Below are positions 1-8,400 of a DNA stretch of 35,353 nt, in pieces. How positions within the stretch are numbered: the stretch's first letter is position 1; each line of letters starts with the position of its first letter. Origin of the DNA: Candidatus Omnitrophota bacterium. GTDB lineage: Bacteria > Omnitrophota > Omnitrophia > Omnitrophales > JACQQS01. The position numbers and the translations under genes are program-made. The stretch is from positions 1 through 35,353 of the forward strand of contig JACQQS010000050.1 in the NCBI GenBank assembly GCA_016206925.1, read 5' to 3'. Below the pieces are notes generated by a model. The model had not been told where the DNA came from and made no database searches. It saw nothing but the letters and a program-made list of their open reading frames with translations.

Positions 1-141
1 GGGTAGAAGAGCATCGGGAGATTCGGCAAAAGCAAAAAGCAAATGTTCGCCGTCCACTTCGGTATGACCACGTTCCACGGCGAGCGTTTGCGCCCGGGCC
101 AACGCTTCCTGAGATTTTATGGTGAATTTATTTAAATCCAT
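1..141 (-). CDS. clpB: ClpB disaggregase, N-terminal fragment (runs off the window)
   Basis: ClpB is the cytoplasmic AAA+ chaperone that, with DnaK, pulls proteins out of aggregates. Only the first 47 codons are here, read leftwards from ATG at 141 and leaving the window at base 1. They encode the start of the Clp N-terminal domain: MDLNKFTIKSQEALARAQTL followed by a GHTEVDGEHLL segment, which matches the first Clp-N repeat of ClpB (consensus like KSQEALxxAQ...GHxEIDxEHLLLAL). An AGGA Shine-Dalgarno lies about 8 bases before the ATG. The identification rests on 47 residues; a ClpA/ClpC paralogue is possible, but the MDLNKFT start is typical of ClpB. No CIRCE element or recognisable heat-shock promoter was seen upstream. 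Confidence 0.85.
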   Translation of the reverse strand, partial: MDLNKFTIKSQEALARAQTLAVERGHTEVDGEHLLFAFAESPDALLP

Positions 142-180
142 GCGCTTTTCCTAAACGTACGCAATTTGTAGGGACGGTTC

Positions 181-199
181 GCCGAGCCGACCGCTCGGC
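181..199. repeat. Perfect inverted repeat upstream of clpB
   Basis: GCCGAGC (181-187) and GCTCGGC (193-199) form a perfect 7-bp stem with loop CGACC. It lies 40-58 bases before the clpB start and follows a TTTGTAGGG...CGGT string. A related string, TTTGTAGGGCGGT, occurs at about 14651-14663, so both may be remnants of one dispersed palindromic repeat. No T-tract follows on either strand, so a terminator is unlikely. Confidence 0.5.
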
Positions 200-212
200 A
201 CCGCTAGACCAA

Positions 213-278
213 GCGGCGGGAGAACCGTTTTGGTTTTATGAAAACTGTTTTGGTCTAATGGTCTATTATTGGTCTACG
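213..278. repeat. Short dispersed repeats, copies 1 and 2
   Basis: Two adjacent variants are visible. The first reads GAGAACCGTTTTGGTTT (core 220-236) and is preceded by GCGGCGG. The second reads AAAACTGTTTTGGTCTA and is followed by two further GGTCTA units ending near 278. The core has AACC/GGTT complementarity around GTTTT. The same GCGGCGGGAGAACCG context recurs at 1649-1674. The surrounding stretch 142-438 contains no credible gene. Confidence 0.75.
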
Positions 279-438
279 ACAATACCCAACTTTGATTCCT
301 GCTAAGTGGAAAAAGTCAAGCGATGTCGAAAAAACGTCAATTTAAAGGTCTCTAAGCAAGCCTGCCGGCCTAACAACGGCGGGATGTCGTTACGGGCGAG
401 AAAGCCAAGCGGTACCCGGCGCTTCCAGGGACCCAACT

Positions 439-654
439 TCATAACACGAGCGCATCGGATTTGGGGATGTAGAGAAGGGTTGGCGTTGCATGAGGGTGCA
501 TGCGGGTCAACCGATCAAACAAGCGCTTGGCGTGAGCTGCTGAACGCGCCGCAAAGACCCGGCCTTCGATCACGATCAGATGCTTACCCCGATGGCGCCG
601 GTTTCTGGCCAGACGCTTGACGAGCATAGTTACAGTCACCGCTTTCCTGCTCAT
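439..654 (-). CDS. Small DUF5678-like protein
   Basis: This 71-residue basic protein has a GKHLIVIEGRVFAA motif at about residues 23-36, then a helix, then TPTLLYIPKSDALVL at the end. The layout (G-K-x-hydrophobic-G-x-V, helix, hydrophobic-x-x-P-x-x-D-x-hydrophobic) resembles the DUF5678 family of small proteins of unknown function that often sit among toxin-antitoxin and other accessory genes. The ATG at 654 is supported by AGAGG seven bases upstream. A plausible sigma-70 promoter lies at 674-703. It is flanked by copies of the dispersed short repeat of this patch. The family call is from memory of the motif, not from a search. Its role is unknown; an antitoxin-like or regulatory job is only a guess. 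Confidence 0.55.
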   Translation of the reverse strand: MSRKAVTVTMLVKRLARNRRHRGKHLIVIEGRVFAARSAAHAKRLFDRLTRMHPHATPTLLYIPKSDALVL

Positions 655-673
655 TGCTCAACCTCTTAAACGT

Positions 674-703
674 AGCGTATCACCCAATCTACAATTCTGT
701 CAA
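674..703 (-). promoter_or_regulatory. Candidate sigma-70 promoter for the DUF5678-like gene
   Basis: On the minus strand TTGACA (703-698) is followed after 18 bases by TACGCT (679-674). The -35 is perfect and the -10 is weak (3 of 6). Position relative to the ATG at 654 gives a leader of about 13-15 bases with the AGAGG Shine-Dalgarno inside it. Confidence 0.4.
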
Positions 704-741
704 TCCGGCCGGGAAAATTCAAAATCCGATTCTGCTTGTGT

Positions 742-766
742 GGTTACCTGTCCCCAAGAGAACCGG
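742..766. repeat. Degenerate repeat copy with CTGTCCC module
   Basis: The sequence CTGTCCC, three bases, then GAGAACCG occurs here (748-765). The same arrangement is found at 1616-1633, where it leads into the full GAACCGTTTTGGTTTA core. Here the core has diverged to GGTACTGATTCTA. Further fragments (GGAAATGGTACCGTTT near 791, TGTCCCTTTTACAGC near 821) suggest decayed copies through 740-840. No gene is supported in 655-828. Confidence 0.5.
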
Positions 767-828
767 TACTGATTCTATGAACCCGGCATTTTGGAAATGG
801 TACCGTTTATATTCGAACTGTGTCCCTT

Positions 829-1437
829 TTACAGCGTAGCAGTCCCGCACTTTTTCCGGGAAAACTGTTTTGGTCTACTTTGGTCTACTGCTGTTATTTG
901 CGGATGAAAACCGATACGGCGTTTGGGCCGCTCGGGCTCTTTCATGAGCTGTCGGATCGCTTGAAATAGTGACACGATGTTATGATCGTGTTTTTCCACA
1001 CGCTTTTCTAATTCGTTCAGTTTTGCTGCCAGATCCCGGTGTATGCTCAGTTTCTCACGTAACTTTACGAACGCCCGCACAACAAACAATGAAACTTTCA
1101 CCGCACGAGGAGAGTTAAGAACATTTGCCAGCATAATGGCGCCATATTCGGTAAAAGCGTACGGGAGGTACGGAGTAAATCTTAACTTTCTAAGGTGGTC
1201 ACAATTTGTGACCACCTCATCTTTCTCTTGCCGCGTAAGGCGAAACATAAAATCCGATGCAAACCGTTCCCTATTTCGTTTAACCGCCTGATTCAAAGCT
1301 TTAGTGTCCACCCGGTACATCTCCGCAAGATCCGCACTGAGCAGCACTCGATGTCCACGAATCAGCAATATCCGATCCTCTATGGAAATACTCTTGGTCA
1401 ACTTCACGAATCTCACTCTCTTGCTTTTGCTAGTCAC
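829..1437 (-). CDS. ORF6N-domain DNA-binding regulator
   Basis: This is a predicted DNA-binding protein of the ORF6N (phage antirepressor/KilA-N-associated) type. From a GTG start at 1437 it is 202 residues. The motif order is typical: RVLLSADLAEMYRVDTKALN, then KRNRERFASDFMFRLT, then TPYLPYAFTEYGAIMLA with NSPRAVKVSLFVVRAFVKLR, followed by a C-terminal coiled coil. The GTG is preferred because GGAGGG lies six bases before it; an upstream in-frame ATG at 1473 would place the start inside a strong RNA structure. The last ~20 residues are encoded by a copy of the dispersed repeat (858-890), so the original C-terminus may have been lost. Such genes are usually of phage or mobile origin. Confidence 0.85.
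   Translation of the reverse strand: MTSKSKRVRFVKLTKSISIEDRILLIRGHRVLLSADLAEMYRVDTKALNQAVKRNRERFASDFMFRLTRQEKDEVVTNCDHLRKLRFTPYLPYAFTEYGAIMLANVLNSPRAVKVSLFVVRAFVKLREKLSIHRDLAAKLNELEKRVEKHDHNIVSLFQAIRQLMKEPERPKRRIGFHPQITAVDQSRPKQFSRKKCGTATL
858..890. repeat. Short dispersed repeat inside the 3' end of the ORF6N gene
   Basis: AAAACTGTTTTGGTCTA followed by CTTTGGTCTACTGC matches the second repeat variant at 241-278 (tandem GGTCTA units). It is read through by the ORF6N frame, giving a C-terminal VDQSRPKQF string that looks repeat-derived rather than protein-domain sequence. Confidence 0.7.
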
Positions 1438-1442
1438 AAAAA

Positions 1443-1527
1443 TGCCCTCCGATGCAAATGCCAAATGTGGCATCGCCCCAGGAGCGCCGAAAGGCGCGAC
1501 GTGGGGCTACATTGCTTTTGGAGGGCA
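1443..1527 (-). promoter_or_regulatory. Structured leader (possible riboregulator) of the ORF6N gene
   Basis: Four helices can be drawn by eye. P1 is TGCCCTCC (1443-1450) with GGAGGGCA (1520-1527), 8 bp and perfect. Inside it, GCAAATG (1454-1460) can pair with CATTGC (1510-1515) with one bulge, or ATGCCA/TGGCAT (1458-1473) can form a 6-bp hairpin with an AATG loop. A distal arm has GCCCCA/TGGGGC (1475-1480/1502-1507), an internal loop, and GCGCC-GAAA-GGCGC (1484-1497). Read on the minus strand, the 3' strand of P1 is the GGAGGG Shine-Dalgarno of the GTG at 1437, so closing P1 would hide the ribosome site. It matches no riboswitch class I could recall. A mobile palindromic repeat is the alternative. 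Confidence 0.6.
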
Positions 1528-1615
1528 AATCATTGTCTGATCTTTACGCGTCCGCCGCAACCCGGATTAACTTAATTGAACGAGCCTGAAAAGCAAAACG
1601 TAATATACAGCAGAA

Positions 1616-1683
1616 CTGTCCCTTTGAGAACCGTTTTGGTTTATTTGAGCGGCGGGAGAACCGTTTTGGTTTATGTTGGTTTA
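1616..1683. repeat. Tandem copies of the dispersed repeat after the antitoxin gene
   Basis: Two copies of GAGAACCGTTTTGGTTTA (from about 1626 and 1656) are followed by GTTGGTTTATGG. The first is preceded by CTGTCCCTTT and the second by GCGGCGG, the same context as the copy at 213-240. The array ends next to the antitoxin stop codon at 1687. The stretch 1528-1615 holds no recognisable feature. Confidence 0.75.
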
Positions 1684-1686
1684 TGG

Positions 1687-1938
1687 TCAGCTGTGTGCCA
1701 CCCGGTGCAGAAGCTCGGAAATAAAAGTCTGATATTTGATCCCCATTTTTCTGGCTTTCTGCTTGATATGCCTCAAATCCTGGCTGTTGATTCGAATGTT
1801 CAGAACGGCATCCTTGCGCCGGAGCGCCACGGCACGGGCAATCTCATCGAACTCTTCTTTTGAAACGTCCTTGTATTCACCCTGTATCAAGGCGTGCTCA
1901 ATCTCACGTTCCTCTTTTGTTAATTTGATCTGTCTCAT
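1687..1938 (-). CDS. CopG-type (ribbon-helix-helix) antitoxin
   Basis: The 83-residue protein has an acidic N-terminal toxin-binding part (KEEREIEHALIQGEYKDVSK) and a C-terminal ribbon-helix-helix: DAVLNIRINSQDLRHIKQKA, then RKMGIKYQTFISELLHRVA. This is the standard layout of antitoxins paired with small toxins of the BrnT-like kind; the beta strand LNIRI binds DNA as a dimer. It follows the toxin gene with an ATGA overlap at 1935-1938, and GAGGTG seven bases upstream serves as Shine-Dalgarno. The antitoxin frame is intact although the partner toxin is interrupted, so it may be an orphan repressor. Autoregulation through the palindrome at 2218-2235 is likely for this family but not shown. Confidence 0.85.
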   Translation of the reverse strand: MRQIKLTKEEREIEHALIQGEYKDVSKEEFDEIARAVALRRKDAVLNIRINSQDLRHIKQKARKMGIKYQTFISELLHRVAHS

Positions 1939-2195
1939 GGTAATTCACCTCTCTTAAACATTTTTGTATATTTCCGGCTCGGATAAAGCGTTTTGAGAAA
2001 TATCTCACGCTCGGTAATCACGCATGGAACTACCCAGATATATCCTTTTGCTTCAAACAACATCAGCCGCTACCCGGCCTTGCCGGGATGTTCCTTAATC
2101 TTAATGAGCCTGGCCTTTGAAACTTCTTCAAAAGACATTCCACGCGTCTTTTTAAGGCGTTCACTTTTTAACAGACTCCATTTCAGCTCTTTCAT
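1935..2195 (-). pseudogene. Toxin of a type II TA pair, interrupted by an in-frame amber codon
   Basis: Reading from ATG at 2195 gives 87 codons including the stop, ending in TGA that overlaps the antitoxin ATG. The product begins MKELKWSLLKSERLKKTRGM and ends in IFLKTLYPSRKYTKMFKRG, a fit to small BrnT-like toxins usually encoded just before this antitoxin type. Codon 42 is TAG (2072-2070, plus-strand cta), splitting HPGKAG from RLMLFEAKGYIWVVP; the frame is otherwise continuous with no indel. Relatives, as remembered, have glutamine at this place, which suggests a CAG to TAG change. TAG is used as the normal stop by other genes here (the RHS gene and coxB), so recoding is unlikely. Family assignment is by pattern memory. 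Confidence 0.75.
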
Positions 2196-2217
2196 GCGTC
2201 ACCATAATAGCATCATA

Positions 2218-2235
2218 CACTTGTATATACAAGTG
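2218..2235. promoter_or_regulatory. 18-bp palindromic operator of the toxin-antitoxin pair
   Basis: CACTTGTATATACAAGTG is a perfect 18-bp palindrome located 23 bases upstream of the toxin ATG. Ribbon-helix-helix antitoxins normally bind such palindromes over their own promoter. On the minus strand TTGTAT inside the palindrome is followed after 17 bases by TATTAT, which would make a near-leaderless transcript; an alternative promoter with TTGAGA further upstream is also possible. Confidence 0.6.
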
Positions 2236-2393
2236 CAGGTAGAAACATTTCTCAACCGAAGAATAAGGGGGAACGATCTAATCGAACGGTGGTCAAATAC
2301 TTGCGGAAAGAGGGTAGGGTTGGAAATGTTACCGTTTTTCTTCTGCCTACCCCAGGCAGGTGGGGAAATGGTACCTATTCCTATTCTTTATTC

Positions 2394-2412
2394 AGAACCG
2401 TTTTGGTTTACT
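2394..2412. repeat. Short dispersed repeat beside the RHS stop codon
   Basis: AGAACCGTTTTGGTTTACT is another copy of the core, six bases from the RHS stop codon. The rest of 2236-2418 holds no gene. It contains a small hairpin CTGCCT/AGGCAG (2343-2359, loop ACCCC) and two related strings (GGAAATGTTACCGTTTTT near 2322, GGGGAAATGGTACC near 2362) that look like repeat debris. Confidence 0.7.
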
Positions 2413-2418
2413 AAATAT

Positions 2419-5400
2419 CTAAAAAAATGGGGTATCAAGAGGATCCCTAGGTGGCGCTGGTAGAGGGGTAGGTGTTTTGGCGATGAGATCCACTAAGTTG
2501 CCGAACAGAGATCCGAACCATTCTGCTAGATCGCCGGACTCAGTGGGCGGAGCTTTATCAACCCAACCTTTCACGAATCTTGCCAAAAAACCTAAGGTCG
2601 CATATAGGACGGGTCTTACCATGATCTCACCCATCACGCGTAAGGCAACTAGACGTCCAATGTATCCGGTCGCCAGCCCAGCGAAAATTATCTCATCGCC
2701 AACAATGATTGCTCCACTCACAACAGCAGGCAACGCAGACGCTGCGAGGTAGCCTGCCAATGGCGCAGCGCCAATCCGAGCTGACCAAACGGCCCATTCG
2801 GTGGCTTCATCAGCTGGCACGTCGTAAAAATTCTCGCTGATTCCAAAGGATGAAGCGGCCGCGCTTGCATATAGGAGAGAGGTCGCTACGTCTCCTGGCG
2901 TCCAGAAATCACCGTACTTCAGTTGTTGCGCCCATTCTAACCACTCGTTTGTCCGGCCATGCCTAGCTTCCTGCAACACATCTGCAAGTGGAACCCAGTG
3001 CATCCCAATTACAACGAGGCCGCTAGGGTTCCCATGTCTATCAACCCAAAGATAGCCGATCCGGTCGCCAACGGCGGTTAAGGTATTCTGAGGAGAGGAA
3101 TCCCAATATGAATTTGAATACTCATAAAAGAAGAGACGTACCGGTCTGCCTAATCTTCCACGCGCCGTTGGTATTTCCTGTGGCACCCCTTGAATTCTAA
3201 GAGAAGTGTAACCAAGTTCCCACCAAGATACCTGCTCTTCGTGGAAAGGGACGCCAGCCCCACTCCCTTGCGGACTCCAGCCCATGGGATCGGTGAAGTT
3301 GATGGAGTTGGAGCCGACGTATTCGTAAAGGCTGAGAGAGCCGGCGGCGTAGCCCATGGGGTCGCGCTCGATGAAGCGGCCGGTCTTGGGCTGGTAATAG
3401 CGGTTGCGGTAATAGTAGAGGCCGGTTTCAGCATCGAAATAGCGGCCGGTGAAAAGGAAGGGATTGCCAACCGTATCGGGAACAGCGAACGTTGGGGCGC
3501 CAAAAGCGTCGTACGTATACCGTTGTTCGGTGCCGCCGCCTGCGATGTTGGCTGCAACAATGGAACCGAGGGCATTTTCGTAGAAGTAGTAGGTATTCCC
3601 TCCGCGTTCCATAGTTAAGAGCTCATCAAGGCTGCGCCCTTTCACATATTGGGCGGTGACGGTACCTGTCCCGCCATGCTCTTCCAGCTCACGCCAGCCG
3701 TCCCAGAAGAAGCGCGTGGTGCCGTTAAGGGATCCGGAATTGGACACGGTCTTCGCGGTTCTCCGGTTCAGCGCATCGTAAGTATAAGTAGCGATCGGAG
3801 CATTATCCGATTTTCGGTTAACCCGAATCAACCGGTTCAAAGCGTCATGGGTGTAGAGATATGCTCCATCATCTTTAAGGTTCCCGTTGTCATCATGGGG
3901 GTTAGGGACTCCCCCAACCACGTCATACTCATTCATGATGTTGGGAACATAGGGGGTTGGAACCGTGTCGGTTAAGGTCATCGTGCGATTCCCGACGCCG
4001 TCCAAGTTGTAGGCGGTCTCGGTCTCGGGGGTCGAGATCGTGCCGTCGCCTGCCTGAGGGCCGACTTCGAAATTCATCAAGCGGTAAAGAGAATCATAAC
4101 CATAGGCTTCTCCTTTAAACTCTGGTCCGGTAAGTTCGTGTAGACGCCTTTCAAAAAGGCGCATGTTTTCGCGGTTGTACCCATAAGTAAAGTCAGCGAT
4201 GTGCACATCATTCGCGAATTCATGGCGCTGCTTCACGATACGCTTGACGCCGTCGTAGCCGACATCATTTCCGGCGTTGTCCAGATAAGTTAACTTCGTT
4301 CCATTTAGAAGCGTACGCTCCAATATACGCCCGGCGCCAATGTAGGAATAAACGGCAATGTCATTATTGGGCTCGCTCAGCCTTAGATCGTTTATTGTCT
4401 TAAGCCGCTCAAGTGCGTCAAACTCAGCTGAAACTTCCCGGCCGTTAGGATAGGTAAGCTGAATCCGGTTGCCCAAGCCGTCGTAGTCTGATGTGATGGC
4501 CTCACCATCTTGAATTTCCTCGATCCGGCGAGAAAGCGAATCGTAAAGGAATGTGAGTTCCGAATCATCCGCCGCCGAAACGGGATCGTTATTGTCCGTA
4601 ACGCGCGTGAGCCTGCTTAAGCCGTCATATTCAAGAGTCTGTACTGTAGTCCCGCCAATTCCTGCCGCGCGTGCAATATCAACACGAATCACGCGATTTA
4701 TGCCGTCGTGGTCGTAACTAAAGACAGAACCGTTTTCGTCCGTCAGCTGCACGAAGTTGCTGTCGCGGTCGTACACGTATGTATTTGTTGTCCCGTCGGC
4801 AAATGTGTCCAAGATTTTCCGGTTTAGTGAATCGTAAGCGTAGCGCGTTGTGTTGCCTTTGTCGTCGCTTACGCTCAAGAGGCGGGAATTATCGTCCCAA
4901 ATGTTTGTCTCCATAATTTTCCCGTCGGGATTGGCGGAATTCGTGGTGTCGAGACCGGCCGGATCCAAATTCGGGTCCGCGGGACCGTCAAGCGAGGGAG
5001 ACCCGTTTCCAACTCCGCCCACGCGTAGATCCTCAATTACTTTCAGGCGGCGATTAATGCCGTCGTAGAAGAAGCGCCTCGTGTTTCCGGAGCGGTTCGT
5101 AAGACCAATTTCAGGATCGTTCAAATCAACCGGCCCCTGGGCATCGCTTATTTGAGTAACATTATTCCGGCTGTCGTAAACGAGGCGGCGCGATTGATCC
5201 AAGTTATCACTGGTGAATCGCAGCCGATTCAGAGCGTCGTAGCGGTTAACGGTGACGAAAGTCTCTGGCGCGGCCAGAAGATCATCCCCGCGGCGTTCGA
5301 TAGAAGTGAGATGCGTAACATTGCTATTGGCGTCGTAAACGACTGTAGCCTCGTTCTGGAGCGCGTCAACCGAATGGATCGAACGACTCAAACCGTCGTA

Positions 5401-8400
5401 TTCAAATACCGCCGCATGGCCATTATCGTTTACCGCACGGATCACGCGGCTCATCTCGTCGTATTCCACAAGGCTTGTGTTAAAACCGTCGCCCAATAAA
5501 GGTGCGCGCACAGGATTAACGCCGGCTGAGATAAACCACTCGCCGTCCGTTCGAATGACACGATTCAACTCATCGTACTGGGCGGAACCGCGGGAAAGAT
5601 CCGTATTGCCAGCGGCGTTATTCGTGGCAGGACTGGGGCCGCCAATAACGCCTCGCGCCGTACCTAAAATTACATTGCCGGCCGGATCGTAAACAGAAAT
5701 CGTTTCGTTGCCAACCGGATCAAGAATCTCGAGCAGCCGGTCAAAGCCGTCGTAGAATAAGAGCGTTTCTTCCGGAGCTGTGTCGCCGTTATTGTCCTCG
5801 GAATCGAGAACGGATTTTACGTTCCGGTTTTTGTCGTAGTTGTAAGTAACCGTCGACGCTATCAAAGCATCGTCTGCACCGCCGATGGTTTTAAACGCAA
5901 GATCGCGTTCGTCGTAGACGGTGTCGTGAAAGTTCCCTAAGGGCTCGATTACGCGGATAAGATTTTCATTCGCGTCGTAACGGCAGCGTGTAGTGAGCGT
6001 CTTTGTGGGACTGACTTCGCTTGTTGATTCCAGAACGCGATCAAGAATATCGTAGCTCGAGGTAGTTGTGAGAAGCGTGTTCGAATCCGTGTCGCCGTCT
6101 CTATTTTCAACATCAACACGAATGAGATTCTCATTGGCATCGTAGAAATAAGTCGTTTGGTATGCAAAAGCAGTGAGCCCAGGCTCAGAGCTTGCCGACA
6201 CATCGGCAGCACGCGTTGCCCGCACGACTTGATTAAGTAAATTCACTTCAAACCGCGTCAAAATACCCCTGCCGTCGAGTACAGAAATCACATTTCCAAC
6301 GGGATCGTAGCGGTAATCCGTTGTAATGTTGAGCGCGACGCCGTCAGAATTGTCGGCGGCCGTGGTGTCACGAATAACGCGTCCGAGATAACCGCCCAAC
6401 TCCAAAACAGTGTCAGCGTCAGCCGGAATACCGCCAAAACCGTGTGGATTGGATTCGGGATAGTAAGCAAACTCATCACGGCTTCCGTCAGGATCAATGC
6501 GGTTAAGCATCTGGCCGCGGGAGTTGTAACCAAAAAGTGAGGTGATGGGCTGAGTTCCACCCGAAGCAAGTTGGACAAGAGGCGCTTGAACGCGGATTAG
6601 ATTTCCCTGCGTCTGATTTGTGATGGCGTCTCCGTTTACATCCGAATTGAGGCTAAGAAAACCTGCTTCGCCAGGATCGAGAACCGCACCTTCAGCATCG
6701 GCTAAGGCTTGAATGTCCGCAGCGCTAGTTTCCTGGTAATCGAACGTATTTACACTCGTGTAACGGGCACGGCGGATTTCATCGGCTGTTACGATGCCGC
6801 TACCGTCGAAATCGATTCCCGCAATGCCGGAATCAGTGGGGTTAACGGGAGGTACAAAAGCCGGATCAAGGCCTCGTGGATCCGAAGCGAATCGTAACTG
6901 GTTAAAGACCGGCTCGTAAACAAGTTTGCTAACGATATTATTAATTGCCGATCCAGACCCATTTCCACCGCGTCCTGCATCAGCTACGCGCCGAACTTCA
7001 AGAACGTTGCCGTGAGCGAAGCGGTTTACATTACCAACATCGTATACGAATTCGGCGTTATTGCCTTCGGGATACGTTATGCGAATTCTTTCCCCGTCCT
7101 CGTTGTATTCGTAAAGAATATCGAAGAAGTTAGGATCGGAGGCGCGAAGTTTCCCAATGGGTGGGAATGAAGGATTACGAGAAGGAATGAGGGTTTCAAG
7201 TGTAGCTCGCGGGAGGTTAGGATTAACGCGGCCGGTGTATTCGCGGTACCTAAGATGATTTCCAAGCACATTTTGCTCATATTCCGCGACATTACCCACT
7301 CGATCAACAAGGGTGGTACGATTCCGAGGAATCGTTAAATCCGGAGGAGCGGCACCGGGATTAAGCTGTTCGTAGAAATAAGTAAATGTGCCTCCCGCAG
7401 GAACGCCTGTTTCATGGGTACCGCCGAATACCTGCGTCAACACCTTGTCATATTCATATGGCCTTCCGGAGAGATCAGTACCGTACGTGTTGATGAGGAC
7501 GGGCGGACCGTCCGGATCGAGTGCCGCTTCGTTAGGTCTGGTAATCGTCAAAAGGTTAAAATTTAAGCGAGAATCCGCAAAACCGGAAGAATAGGTATAT
7601 TTTGTCGTCTTCCCTTGCGGAAAATCATTCCCATTGGGCGTCCCGATAACCGCCGGCGAGGTAACGCTAATCAAATTATCATTTTGGTCATAGGTGAACG
7701 TTACCGCACGCCCTCTAAAATCTGCCACGGATCGAAGGAGATCTTTGGCATCATAGCTGTAGGTAATAATCCGGCTGAGCGTATCTCTAACGGTTCTGAG
7801 TAACCCTCGACTATCATAGGTAAATCCGATCTGATTTCCATTCCTGTTCGTGATAGCGGTGAGAAACAGACGGTCAATGGTGGGGCTTAAAGGTAGGAAA
7901 TGATAGCGCGTACCGTTTCGCTCTCTCAATGTAAAAGAACTGTCCGGATTCTCAACAAGTTTCGTATAAAAGCCCGTGGGTGAAACAAAGGAACCATCTC
8001 CCTGTCTGAGGTAGAGATCGCTCCGGCTGAGCCCGCTGATGAGACTCATATGACCGGTCAGTTGGTTAAATTGGTTACGATCACGGATGAGGCGCATATT
8101 GTAATTATGATCCCAGTTGCGACCCATGATGCCGCTATAGGCAATCTGACTTTTATACGTGCGGACAAATTGATAGGCAAGACCGCGTCCGGGAATGAAA
8201 AGGTCAGAAACCGAATGATAAAGCTCGCCGCTATTTAAAAAAATGTCATCGGCGAGATCGCCATCATTTGCGACGGCAGGGTTTTGCCGATCTTCCTGTT
8301 GGACACCTCCCCCGCCACATTCTTCATTATCCGTGCATAATTCGTCCTCACTCTGCCGATCGGCAATGGTCCGGGTTGAAACATTCGGCGCTCCCGGGTC

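Noticed and set aside
335..420. Possible integron attC site or c-di-GMP riboswitch (strings GCCTAACAA, GCAAGCC...GGCCTAA, stem CCTGCCG/CGGCGGG)
   Set aside because: GCCTAAC fits the attC end consensus, but no matching GTTRRRY partner at the right distance exists, and the c-di-GMP-I motif lacks its first helix and conserved loop. Only a small hairpin remains.
1438..1473. Upstream ATG start (MPHLAFASEG...) for the ORF6N protein
   Set aside because: It lies inside the structured leader and has no Shine-Dalgarno, while the GTG at 1437 has GGAGGG at ideal distance.
2070..2072. TAG read as an amino acid (genetic code change)
   Set aside because: The RHS gene and coxB end in TAG as normal stops, so general recoding is not supported.
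3190..3618. Long plus-strand frames antisense to the RHS gene
   Set aside because: They mirror the repetitive RHS coding sequence and have no start signals or recognisable domains; the same applies to other antisense frames across 2477-8820.
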